NCBI GenBank assembly: GCA_022606135.1
Contig: JABYQN010000003.1
Span: 434,001 to 498,000 of the forward strand
From: Fomes fomentarius
Lineage: Eukaryota > Basidiomycota > Agaricomycetes > Polyporales > Polyporaceae
DNA: 64,000 bases
Reading direction: 5' to 3'
Part shown: positions 36,713 to 47,943 of the stretch, piece by piece
How the letters are laid out: each line of letters starts with the position of its first letter
How positions within the stretch are numbered: position 1 is the first letter of the stretch
Notes under the pieces: generated by a model
Told to the model about the DNA's origin: nothing
The model's database searches: none
Seen by the model: the letters and a program-made list of their open reading frames with translations, nothing else
Program-made: the position numbers and the translations under genes

Positions 36713-37417
36713 CGTGATGGTGGTGTGAGTGAGAGAGTGCAAGTTCAGCCGCCTGCGTGTCCTGGCCGGCTGTTAGCGTTACTGCGCTGCATTGAGGAAG
36801 ACGTGCGATGGCTCCGAGGCAGAAGCGTGTGCGACACCCGCCACGAGCCTTGCGCGGAGAATGGATAGCCAGGCGTTTCGGCACTCTCCGATGGGCGCCC
36901 CCATCGCGCAGATCGATATCTCGTCAAGGCTGATTAGCACCAGCTCAATGGCGGGATCTGCTGCCCTTTACCGCCGGCTCCAGGATATACCTCGGGCACG
37001 GTGTTCATCGCACTTCTGCCCTCTAGAAACGCCGGAGAGCGTGCGGACGCACTCGGCGGACTCAGTCATCGCTGTCTGGAAGGGATACTCACGACAGGAA
37101 GAAGAGAAAAGCACAAGGCGCGACGTCCTTCCGCCTGCGCCACCTGATTGGGATCACATCGAGCGCTGTGACTATCTGTGACTGGTACGTCACTCTCATC
37201 AAATGGGCGCCTCCGGGGGTCCGGCTAGCGCGGAGAAATGGTGCTCCGAAGCGCTCAAGTGGCAGCCACCCCCAGACGCCGGCGAGAGCGGCGGCAGTGC
37301 GTGAGGCTCGACCGACTGAGCCAGCCGTCGATCCACCCACCACGATGTCCGCGTGCTGAACGGCGGCGGCTGTGGTATCTTGCTTTCTCTCTCCCATCTC
37401 CTCCTATTGCTGTGATC
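36713..37417. promoter_or_regulatory. Bidirectional promoter region, GLTP / CK2 alpha
   Basis: The two genes start 705 bases apart on opposite strands, so both promoters lie here. No clean TATA box stands in front of either start. A 90-base plus-strand CT-rich stretch (tcctattgctg, ctttctctctcccatctcc) sits just before the CK2 start, a common feature of fungal leaders. Confidence 0.5.
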
Positions 37418-39048
37418 ATGGCGCGAGTGTATGCCGATGTCAATGCGAGGCTGGGGCCGTCCTGGTATGACTATGGTGAGTCGTACACGCATGCTTGCCC
37501 TGCCCTGCTTCTCGCCGCCTCGTGGCCCACGGATGGCCGTGCTGACGCAGTGGACAGAGAACCTGACTGTGGATTGGAACGTCCCTGATCGGTACGAGAT
37601 AGTGAGGCGGATAGGCGGCGGAAGGTATTCGGAGGTGCGTCGTAAGAATCTGTCTGGGCAGAAGAAGAAAGGGGTTTGTAACGAGCCTGCCATTGCAGGT
37701 CTTCGAGGGCGTCGATTCGTCCAACGAGGAGTCATGTGTCATCAAGGTCCTCAAACCTGTCGCAAAGAAGAAGATTAAGCGGGAAATCAAGATCCTCCGC
37801 AATCTCGCTGGGGGTCCGAACGTCGTCCGGCTCATGGATATCGTGCACGACCCCCCATCGCGCTCGAACTCGCTCGTCATGGAGTACGTGGAGAACACGG
37901 ATTGGAAGGATCTCTTTGGCACATTGACGGAGATGGAGATCAAGTTTTACCTCTTCCAGTTGCTACGGGTGAGTGCCGCGTTGCATCTCGCTTATTCTCC
38001 CGAAATTCACGGGCAATTTGTGGCTCTGCCGCATCAGGCCCTGGACTTTGTGCATTCGCGAGGGATCATACACAGGGATGTGAAACCTGGAAACATCATG
38101 TTTGACCGCTCACGCCGCAAGGTAGGGTGGCTCGCGTATACAATTCGCCTCCCCAAGCGATTTACGATAATTACCATACAGTTGCGCCTGATAGACTGGG
38201 GTTTGGCAGAGTTCTACCATCCAGGGACGGAGCTCCATATACGAGTCGCATCACGGTATTACAAAGGCCCGGAGTTGCTGGTGGGCTACAAGCATTACGA
38301 CTACAGCCTAGACATATGGAGCGTCGGCTGCATTCTCGCCGCAATGGTGCGTTGCTATGCCATCATTACGCGCACACCGCCGCCGATGCTAATTGACCGC
38401 TGCGTACCAGATCTTCCGCAGGGAACACTTCTTCCGCGGCAGGGACAACGAAGATCAGCTGCTCAAGATAGTCAAAGTACTGGGCACGGACGACTTTGAG
38501 CGCTACCTCACGACGTACCGCCTCTATCTGCAGACATACAACGACGAGCTTCTGCAAAGGTGCGCTCTGTTTTGCTGCCAGTGACAACGCTTTGACGTTG
38601 ACGATCGCCGTGGTTTCTACCTGTGTACGCAGCTACACTAGGCAGCCTTGGAGCAGGTTTGTCACGCCGGATAACAGACCGAACGTCAACCCAGACGGTA
38701 TCGACCTCCTCGAGAAGTTGCTGCGATACAACCACCACGATCGCCTCACTGCAGGGGAGGCGCTCGCTCATAGTTTCTTCAGTACGTACACTCCTGTCCA
38801 CAGCCATAGCCCCATCCCACATTGCCCCCGCTGCCCCGCTCCAACGCCGCATCTTCTGTCCTTCCTATCATTCTCGCCGTCCCTTTGTCCTGTTTGCTGT
38901 GCTACGGTGTTTGCTGCTGTCCCGCTTACTGTGATTTTTTTCGCGTGCATACGCCGGCCCTTCGCGCCGTATAACAGATGCCGTACGCCTCGAGACGCCG
39001 TCTCACCCCGCCGAGTGCGTGAGCGACTCAGGGTTCTATTCGACGTGA
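37418..39048 (+). CDS. cka1: Casein kinase 2 catalytic subunit alpha, 340 aa
   Basis: Constitutively active Ser/Thr kinase with acidophilic specificity. Eight exons (37418-37475, 37558-37634, 37699-37968, 38038-38121, 38182-38346, 38411-38559, 38633-38781, 38978-39048) sum to 341 codons. Kinase landmarks in order are [11 protein letters not shown] (glycine loop), CVIKVLKPV (ATP-binding Lys), and the basic cluster [11 protein letters not shown]. These are followed by [14 protein letters not shown] (catalytic loop), [12 protein letters not shown] (DWG in place of DFG, a CK2 hallmark), [12 protein letters not shown], and [10 protein letters not shown]. The C-terminus ends FYST after [13 protein letters not shown]. 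Length and motifs match the family throughout, and no lesion is seen. Confidence 0.97.
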
Positions 39049-42000
39049 CTGCCGACGCCGACGCCGTTTTCCTGAAGGCCGCCATGACATTTCACTAACA
39101 TGCAAACCAATCCTCCGACCGAACAATGCCGAACAATCCATTAACCCCCGATTGACCCGATTCGCCACGTACATGTCTACGCGCCCACGTCGCCTCCGGC
39201 CTGCCCACCTGCCCGCCTGCGCAGAGCCGCAGGTGCAGTCCTCCAGCGCAAGGCGGTGGCGAGTGCGGCGGGCGATCCTTTCAGCCAATCTCGAGCGCAA
39301 AACGGCGACATCGAAAATCCTGTACAGCAGAACTGCTCCGCAATCGACGGTGGCTAGAGGTCGCGATTAGTCACGGGATGCTCTCGATTCCTGGCTCTGG
39401 CTCCCCTCCCCCGTTTCTCATGCTCGACCGACCGATCGACCCCCCATGGACCGCTAGGAATACCTCTATATGCGCAGTACGCCCCCATTCTTCCCCCTAT
39501 ATCCGATGTCCCATATTTCATATCTCGGTAGCAACGGTCGCATCGGCCCATTACGCACGCACATGCATGCACGCCTGCTGTACGTTTCTGTACCCTAGAT
39601 ATATTATCGTTTGTGTATGTGCTCATGCTCGTGCGCACTCTCCCACCTCCTGTCTGCCTCCCCTCGGTCTCCAGTCGCACTCTGCTGTAGTGTATAATAC
39701 GTAGTCCCGCTGCACCCTCGTATCTATCCTCGGGCTCCTTTCCTCATGCATATAGTCACGCGGTACCCTTCTACCTTTACCTCCCCTACCTCTAGTTTTT
39801 GGCCCGACGTCTGCGCACGCGCGCGTACTTCAGGTACCGTTGTTGTTGTGCGGCGATGCGAATGCGAATGCGAATACCACTGGTGCGGGTCTGGGACCTG
39901 GCGTTCCAGTCCCACTGTGAGGCTGTCTCACCTCCAGATCCCAATCAAATGTCGATGGAGTTCAAATGGCCGTCGTGCGGATCCAGTGCGGATGTATCAT
40001 TTCATTAGTTCAAGCATGCCTTCAGATTGAACTGCACATATGAGCAGGAGTTCTCTGGGGACGTCGACTAGAAGACATGGCCACGACGCTGTCAATTCAT
40101 CGGATTTCATGCGCCCCCCATGCAAGGCGTCATGCTTCTGGCTTCTGACTTCAGCCTCGGGTGCACTGTGGGCCATCAACATCATACCTTAAGCACACTC
40201 TTCCCCGAATGTTGAAACGTTATGTAACCAGTAGTAGTAGTCGTCGTCGCCATCGTCCCGGCTCGCGGATGATCGTCGTACTGCTACGTTATTAATTACC
40301 GCGGCTGTGACTAACGACTACCGGAACTGGGTAGTATCCTACTAGAGGTTGTACGGTTGTGATTGATAGCTACCCTACTACCGATCACGAAGTCTGACGA
40401 CTCAGCAACTTGAAGTATGGGAACTTGTTGGAAGAGGCTACTAAGTGGCAACCAGTGAGATGTGGCAGGTCTCCGAGGACTTGGAGACTCCATGGGAAGC
40501 CTGCTGAGAGCGCGATACGGCTTAGGAGTAACTTTGAGCCGCGAAGTCGGTGGACGAGTCGGAAGTGTATAGTACCGGCGGTGCTACACCATCATTATCA
40601 TGTCCCCCGCGGCCGCGTGCGGCGTGGAGCCAGACCGGACCTCCCACTGGGCAGTACGAGGGAGAATATCGCCGTCGGTCGAGATCGAGACAGGATCCCT
40701 GCGGGGTATGTATCATACTTACACAATGGCAAGGGTAAGACGTACAGTCATTTAGTCATTTACATGATCTCGGGGAGTAGATCTCCGAGGGGGTGGGCGC
40801 GGCGAGTCGCCTACTACCCTACAGGTTCGTGGAATCTTGAAGCTTGTACCACTGTCCCATCCGAGCCCCATCTATTGCCTATCCCAGTCAATCGTCGTGC
40901 GAGTAGAGTTACGAACAGCGACGTCGGTGCGCAACGGTGCGCATGGAGACGAGAACTTGGTTAAGTCGAACGGTGTCACCGTAGCAGCGTTCTCATCAAG
41001 CTTCCTCCAAGTTGCCAGCCTGATCACCAGACTCGGAGGTGCCACTGCCACCCAGGAGGCTGGGCTGACATATATATATGCATAGATCTAGACTAGCAGT
41101 GGTCGCCCTTCAGGTTGTTCTACCATCTTGAACAGTGTTAGTGTTCAAGTTGGTTCGAGGACGTGAAGTGTGTTGCCTCACCTTTTTATATACACAAGGC
41201 TCTAAGTCAGTGGCATGCACAGCGTGCATCCCTAGATATCCGGGGCATTGACATCTTTGTAGCAGCCTACGTGTCACGAAATCGAACAAAGGGCCCTTTG
41301 TTCAATTCCGTGACAGGTACTAAGCTGTCCCAAACATATCATGCATGTTTAGGTGCCTTGACAGACATCTGTGTCTGCGCCGTGGCACTCGTACGCGCAG
41401 TCTGCCGACATCGGCCCGGGGTGCCAGCCACCCACGCCCCAAATGAGTACTAGTGCTAGTGATGAGTCATGAGCTCACCAATATTGTGGGACCACTTGCC
41501 CAAGGTTGTGATTCTCGACGTGACCGAAACGGCCTTGGGCAAGTACTGTTGCTTTTGACTGTGCCTATTTCCGGGGCGGCATGGAGGCAGACAGTGATGA
41601 AAACTTACAGGATGGCGACCCGCGCGAGTCTACGAGCGACTTTAACTGGGTCCGAATTGTCTTGAGGGGCTCACCCTCTACTTCGTCAACCTCCAAACAG
41701 ACGGACCTATTACGACAGACCTCTGGCAGCACCGACTGCTCTTCTGGAGAGATGATGGCCGTTGGGAGGGCATCTTCGTGAGTACGATGTATATGTGCAT
41801 ATGGCTAGCAGCGCGTGATGAATCTGCACATGTCACTGTGTGATAGATCCCTCTCATGGACTTTGGGCCAGCTTTGTACTAACAAACGCTGGCGAATTGG
41901 TACCACATCAAGTGTAGATGTGCCGCGAACGCGTCTGGACTGTTGGTATCTTCCGTCTTGGTGGCAATGGTGGTGTGTAGAGGGGCCATACGAGCTACAC

Positions 42001-42149
42001 ATGAGCTGGGTAGCGATTCAATGCAGGCCGTTAATGTCGATGACGTAACGGACTCATCTGCCCTTGGTGAGTGATCCTCAAGGAATGCACAGAAAAGGCC
42101 CTTACATGGGACGCACCACCGGTGTTGTAGTCGTGTCACTGCTACACTT
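39049..42149. other. Gene-poor 3.1 kb
   Basis: A pyrimidine-rich stretch at 39100-39800 may be the CK2 3' flank. A 184-codon plus-strand frame at 40410-40964 is Arg-rich and domain-free, so it is not called. Other small frames to 42050 have no support. A hairpin at 41494-41544 is listed separately. Confidence 0.4.
41494..41544. repeat. Perfect 12-bp inverted repeat (hairpin)
   Basis: acttgcccaagg at 41494-41505 is the exact reverse complement of ccttgggcaagt at 41533-41544, with a 27-base spacer. It lies in a gene-poor stretch about 600 bases before the second repeat copy. Function unknown. Confidence 0.8.
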
Positions 42150-43366
42150 GTCGTTCCACAGCAGTGCATTGTTATAGAGTACTAATCACATACTCCCCTC
42201 GTTTCTGCCCCCGCTGCTTCTTCGTCCGTATTGCGAGAAGGTCTCGAGGCCAGTGTTTGGGTCAATATGTCAGCCTCGGTCTGTGTCTGTCCGACGATTC
42301 AGGACCAGGCTAGTTGGAATGCGAACCTGGTCACATCCGCGCACTCATAAGCATCCACCCCCCTGTCAGGCCCCGAACCCACCTTGACCTCTAACCCCCA
42401 CCATCTGCACTGACCAGCATCATCTATACGCTCCGCATGTCTACCACTTTCTGCAACATCATCCTTCACGTCGCTGGCGACATCCCTCTCTCTCCTACCA
42501 TCCCTCCTAATGCTTTCACTCCCACCCTGGCTCTCGCCTCGCCACTCTTGCCGCCATCGCCTGCCTTCGTGTGCCTCTCCGACCTCCTGTCTGGCCCGGC
42601 TGAATTTCCTTCGAACGCGTCTCTGCTTCCTGCCGACACATTCCTGCAACCTCCCAGAGGCATCCTTCGCCGACAGAAGATCAAAGAGCGCAAATGGTTC
42701 CGCGGCACCCGCCTGCACCCGGCGTGGACGAAGATCCCTGGTGACGCTTCGGACCAGTTCATTCTTGTGCCTGTAGAGTTCCCTGAGCTAATGATTGAGG
42801 ATCGCGACCGTGGCTTAGACGTGTATGAGTTCGTGGCAGTCGTCGCCACGGGATTTGTGCTCGCACCTGGTTTGATGTGGAACCTGATCTACGTTCTTCT
42901 TCATACGCTCATGGTTCTGACTATCGTGTTCCTGGTTATGTTTTCGCCGGTGGGTCCGTAGGGCTGCTTGGACTCGTTGATGCTTTCGTTGGCTTGGTGT
43001 TGCTCCTGTTTCGTTCTGCGTCTCGTTGCTTGGACATGAACTCTTTTCTTTCGTTATGATTCGGTTGTTGTTTTGCTGACATTTCGTTTCAGTTGGCAGG
43101 TCCCAGCTAGTGCGGGCGGTCTGTCGTAAGTAGTTTGGGAGTGGCTACCTCTTCTGTCCAAGGCTTCGTCGTTCGTGTGGGTGAGTATTTGTGCGCTTTC
43201 TTCCCTTCTTTGCGGTTCTTTGCTTCTGCTCGTCGTTTCGACATTCGGACACGTCTTGGCATCGTCTCGGATATCTGGATTCGTTTCTCGCACCCTTGGA
43301 CTCGCGTTGGGACTCAGACTCGGACATCTTGACTCGCCTTGGACATTTGGATTTGCTTCGGACATT
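42150..43366. repeat. Repeat copy 2, inverted part with reading frame
   Basis: This is the reverse complement of about 25085-26300 with scattered substitutions. Homology runs from near cattgttatagagtactaatc to gcttcggacatt at 43365. Copy 1 then continues with the A segment, but copy 2 departs into unrelated sequence. Confidence 0.85.
42437..42961 (+). CDS. Repeat-borne small membrane protein ORF, copy 2 (174 aa)
   Basis: Open frame, paralogous to 25478-26023. It starts MSTTFCNIILHVAGDIPLSP and keeps the basic patch with KERKWFRGTRLHP, the VPVEFPELMIED segment and the two C-terminal hydrophobic segments. It ends seven codons earlier (FSPVGP). Differences from copy 1 include A/T, S/N and P/T changes traceable to single G-to-A or C-to-T substitutions, yet no stop has arisen. 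The family is not recognised. It may encode a small tail-anchored protein, or be an open frame kept only because the duplication is recent. Confidence 0.45.
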   Translation: MSTTFCNIILHVAGDIPLSPTIPPNAFTPTLALASPLLPPSPAFVCLSDLLSGPAEFPSNASLLPADTFLQPPRGILRRQKIKERKWFRGTRLHPAWTKIPGDASDQFILVPVEFPELMIEDRDRGLDVYEFVAVVATGFVLAPGLMWNLIYVLLHTLMVLTIVFLVMFSPVGP

Positions 43367-43699
43367 CTGTGGTATGTCCGTTCGCCATACTATTCAAATA
43401 CTGCCGCTCGGAGTGCGAATATGATGTCCCTGAAGGTCGGTCTGCCTTATGTCCTCAAAAGAAAAGTATCGCGTGCGCCGTGGACATTGAGATTAGCAAA
43501 GAGCAACAGGGGTATGCCGACATAGGAAGATTGACTGTCGCCATCCTACTAGGTCTGGCCATCGGTCGGCGACAAAGAGAACATACATACCAAAAAGGTA
43601 TCTCAAGCGTCGTTGAACCTGCCTGCCCAGTGAGGACGTCCTTGCCTCGCCCGCCAGGCTTATGGCGTGAGCAATTACAGCGCTCTTATGGTTAATGAC

Positions 43700-44165
43700 T
43701 GACTGTTGTGACACTTACTCGAAGGTGGGTGCTACTGATAGCTTTCTTCAACTTTCAATGATCGCGCTGCAACTTCTTCGGTAAAATGGCAACCTATGTA
43801 GACGAACGAGCTAATAAGATATGAACTTTGAATGTGAAGCAAAGGCGATGTACCGCGGTGGTACCTCTAGAACACACTATTCACGGCCAAGCACTTTTCT
43901 GGGGAGGTGGAGCAGACTTGTTGCCCACCTCCCGCTGGACAACAAACGAGTACCTGCGATGGACTTGGTCAGCGTCAATACTACGATATCAAAAGAGGAA
44001 GAGGAAGTACTTATCTGAAATGACAGGGGAGGATGCCGAGACACCCTCCCCCTGGCACCCTACCCCAGCCTCCCGCCCTCACCGGAAAAGAACCGAACAC
44101 CCACTGAGACCAGCTAACTAAGAGAGACGAAACTGAGCCCGCTACCAAGTTCAAGACCAATGTCC
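43700..44165. repeat. Repeat copy 2, segment A (same orientation as copy 1)
   Basis: It matches 24605-25085, from gtgacacttactcgaaggtg through gaccaatgtccaa. Relative to its own reading frame this segment is flipped compared with copy 1. It is separated from the rest of copy 2 by about 335 bases (43366-43700). It ends about 110 bases from the stop codon of the F-box gene at 44277. Confidence 0.8.
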
Positions 44166-44276
44166 AACAGTTGGACTTGGCTGGGATTGCCAGTGGAGGA
44201 TCAGATCCCACAGCATAAAATTGATACAACCATGTTCTCGTAACGACAGGCACTCCATAATGTTGTGCTATCATCA

Positions 44277-46849
44277 TCATGCTGTGCTGCTATCCTGAGG
44301 TGCTCGAGTTAGAGGGAGTGTCACTGCCGGTTTCAACAGGGCGCCGACGCTTGCTGTGGGGTGCACATAGATGGTACCATCCCGGACGCATTCTTTGGGA
44401 TCATCTAGACCATGTCTGAAAACGGAAGAGAAATGAGACAAGTAGTAGGAGAAAACAATACAATATGTACTCACACGTCCTTGAGGTGTGTTCGAGCTTC
44501 ATCTCTACGACCGTCCCAATTAACACATAGAGCACAGACCCAGACCACCATCTGTGGATACTGGTCGAAAGAGAAGTTGTGCTCAATGGCTTCGCGTTCA
44601 CGAACCGCAGGCATCTTACTCTCTTCGACACGCTCCCACCTATCCCAGGCCGGCCAGCCCTCTCTAACACACTTCCTGGCGTGTTCGAGCTGCAAAGAAG
44701 CCGATGAGTTGTGAAATACAGATTCTGCTACACATAGATAACTCACCGCGGCCTCCCAACCATAGACAGCCTCATGATCAAGCCCATCCTGACGACAGCG
44801 CACACATCGCACGCGTGCGTCGTACTCCTCCAGGTCCTTGATAGTGGCGGACTTTGGCTTGAGCCCCATAGCGCTGACGATGGCAACCATGTTGTTCAGC
44901 ACTTGCTCCTTATGGCCGCTTACCATCCACTCGAGATGGGAGGGTAGACGTCCAGGCGTGGCACGCGGCTTCGGGCCAGCATTCCGATAAACCGCGGCGA
45001 TGAGGTGTTCATAATTCTTGGTGAAATGATCAGACCCGAAGAGCGGGGGATATGCGCAGCTGTGTGCGAGTACGGCAGGATAGCGGAGGGGCATCCGGCA
45101 GTGTCCACAGACCCATGTCGCAATGGCGAGGTCGAGAGGGTCAACCTTGGATCTCTTCCCGAGCCAGATTTCGGAACGCAATCTCTGTCTGAGCATCGCC
45201 GCCTTCTCTTCCTGCCAATTGGTCACGAGACGAGGGATAACTTTCATGAAATCTTCGCGGGTGATCGGCTGGGAGACTGGAGCCTCGACCAGTGCACGGC
45301 ACTCGCCTGCGACGGCAAACTCAATGTATTTAGGACGACAGTCCATCGTGGCGTTTCTTGGGAGGGTGACATAATGCGCGACCACCGCATCTTGGAGCGC
45401 GTAAAATCGTTCGACTCGGGTCCGTTGTACACGCGTCTTGTTCAGGTGGTCCTCAAGGGAGTCCTTTATGGCCACCCATTCTATGGTGTGATTGCAATCA
45501 GTACGAATGGATCATGGAGAGCAGCGTGGATCTATCACTCACCACCTTGAGTAAGCTTCGAGGTGCGTCGTATGGTCGGTCGCTCCGACATCTCCTTCAA
45601 TCCTTCAGTTCCAAGAAACTCTAGTTCCTTGCTCCATCCAGCCGCGCGTAAACGTCGGGTAATCCTGAAGGTTGAACGTCAGCACACGTTGCAACGTACC
45701 GGTGAAGACGGAGGGCGTACTCTTCAAATCGCTGTTCTCGTCTGTGAACCGCCTGTTGCTTGTCCCATCTCTCATATTGTTGTATGTACTATTGACATTA
45801 AGTGTGAGCAGTCCCGCTATCTCAGTGTTCAGTACGAGTGCTTACAGGAACAAGAGCCCTGGTCTGGGACACCCGCTCCCGACAGAGCTGCGGTATCTCC
45901 GTCTCTCCCTTCACACGGCCTTGTCGGCTGATCTTTTTCAATTCAGCCACATAAGCGTCGACCATAGCCTTTGAGAATTTGTACGCCGATTTCCAAGAAG
46001 AGCCCATCGGTGCACTGATAGTCGTAAAGGTGGTGGGAATCAGCGTGCGTTGTACCGATTTGATCAAACGACTTACATATGTGGCTGAATGACATGTGCG
46101 GGGAACTGCTCATGAAGTTCGTTCGGTGCGACCGTACCCGCAGAGTTGATGCTTGTTATCAACTGGCGGGTCTTAGTCCACGAATATGACCTGCTAATAT
46201 CGTCAGCGACAGCAAGACCTAGGATCAGGGCGTTGAACGTACACTGTTGGGAGACATTGAGTACAGCAACGTATTTGCCAAGCCCAAATGACCTGCTCAA
46301 CAACTGCAACACCGCATACCTGCCACCCAAATCAGCGGTACTCCGGGATGTCGAGGGAAGCATAATACACACATGACAATACGGAGTAAAGAGAAGGCGC
46401 ACGAACGCAGGTATGCTCATTGAAGGCACTCGAGGGGGCAGGTCAGGCGCGTTGCTCAGAGCTGCTGCCCAAATGCTCGACATGTTGTTTCGATCCAGAA
46501 TTTTCCGCCTGAAGCCCTTGGAAGTTTGCGAAAGGCTCAAGAGATCGCGCGGATGAAGTGCCTTACACAGCTAAACCAAGTATCGAGGTGAGCGTGGTTA
46601 GGAATGCATGCGATGTCTAACAGAACAGAGAGCGTGTAACATTCGGCCACTTACCTCCAATATAAGATCTAAAGGCCATTCTAAGATTTGTAGTGTTCCG
46701 CGACGTCGTCGTACAATCTTTTCGCTGCTGTTGTCCACTCCCATGGTTTGGGTTTTCGCGGCAGAGCTTGGGGCCGAATCTTGATCATGATATTCCCCGC
46801 TACCGTTCTGGTGCGCCGTCTTGACTTTCTTTCTCGAACGCAATTCCAT
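44277..46849 (-). CDS. F-box protein with Cys-rich zinc-ligand tail, 684 aa (paralogue A)
   Basis: Ten exons sum to 685 codons (46849-46655, 46570-46373, 46319-46243, 46193-46077, 46014-45846, 45788-45700, 45664-45543, 45480-44747, 44689-44475, 44415-44277). Basic N-terminal tail (RSRKKVK), then an F-box near residues 56-90: EWPLDLILELCKALHPRDLLSLSQTSKGF. Next is a short Cys module (FTPYCHVCGVAVV...IRCCTQC). The middle is charged and helical. The tail has further pairs: WVCGHCRMPL, VRCVRCRQDGLDHEAVYGW...HARKC, and WVCALCVNWDGRRDEARTHLKDVH. F-box proteins recruit substrates to SCF ubiquitin ligases; the Cys modules probably form the substrate-binding part. The family is common in basidiomycetes but not named as far as I know. 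Confidence 0.8.
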
Positions 46850-47943
46850 GTTGAGGTCTGGCAGAGGAAGCAAAGAAGAGGATGTGGTTGAGGTAAGAGC
46901 AAGATGCGGTGGGTAGGCGCCCGTCCATGTTTGACTTTGACCTTGCCGAGATGTTGACCATATATGGGGAACAATAGGAAACTAGGTGCTGTTTCATGGC
47001 ATCTCAGCATTATCCCAGTACACTGCTAGCAGAATAATTTGGCTAACCTAACCTAGCCCCAACGCCAGCGTACTTTCGTCTTGAAAACAAGTTATGCACC
47101 GAGCGAGCTCGACATTGCGGTGTTCCTTAAGAGTCAGGATATACGACGTCACATTTCAGAGGGTAGGGCTGATCCATTCGTCAGTTTACAAAAGTCCGAC
47201 TTAGATCAGGGCATGTCCTTTCCCGCACTAGGGCCAGATCAGATAGGGACCAATGAGAGGTATGAAAACGTTGAGTGATATCTGCAGCGCCAGCGCCCTC
47301 CACAAACAAGCGTCCTGCAAGAGGTACTACTGGTGGCGGCACGGTATGACTATGGGTACGTATGTACATTTGGGGGTCAGTAAGGTTGGTACCGTGCCAA
47401 CCTACAATTGTATTGGGATAGGTACGGATTGAATATACGTCAGGTACAATGACTGAAGAAGATGAAGGACGGACGGAGATGAGTCAAACCTATGACACGT
47501 GCCTCTCGCGAACGCGAAAAGCTGAAACAGCTTCAAGTCCACATTGAGTCCCCTATACGCTGCTGAGTACAATGCACTACTAATATTGACGAGAGAAAGC
47601 ACCAGGCCCGACAAGTTCAGTGAGTACAAGTATTTCCTCCACGTGAACGCTAAAAACCTGGGGAAGCATCTTCAAGTTATCTCGAGTGATGGACCTACAG
47701 TTAAGCTCGTTGGACACTCAAGATACACCTGCGCACAATACAAATGACCCGTCGACACCTTCAACCGTCGCGCAGGCAGTCCTCGTCCAGTGATGAGGTT
47801 TACTTACAACCCGCGTTGATGCGCTTAGTCCCTCTGAAGTCGCGGTCCACGATCGCGCGTGTTGTCGGGCAGGGAGCAGCGCGACAATACGACTATGATT
47901 AAACACGCATCACCGCCATACATGTACATGGAATACACTTGTG
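46850..47943. other. No supported gene
   Basis: The 3' flank of paralogue B and promoter of paralogue A. The short frame at 47718-47906 (minus) shows no motif. A decayed duplicate tail cannot be excluded, but I see no clear match. Confidence 0.4.

Noticed and set aside
40410..40964. 184-codon plus-strand open frame
   Set aside because: Arg/Pro-rich, no domain, no splice partners, and other frames in the same stretch look equally coding-like.
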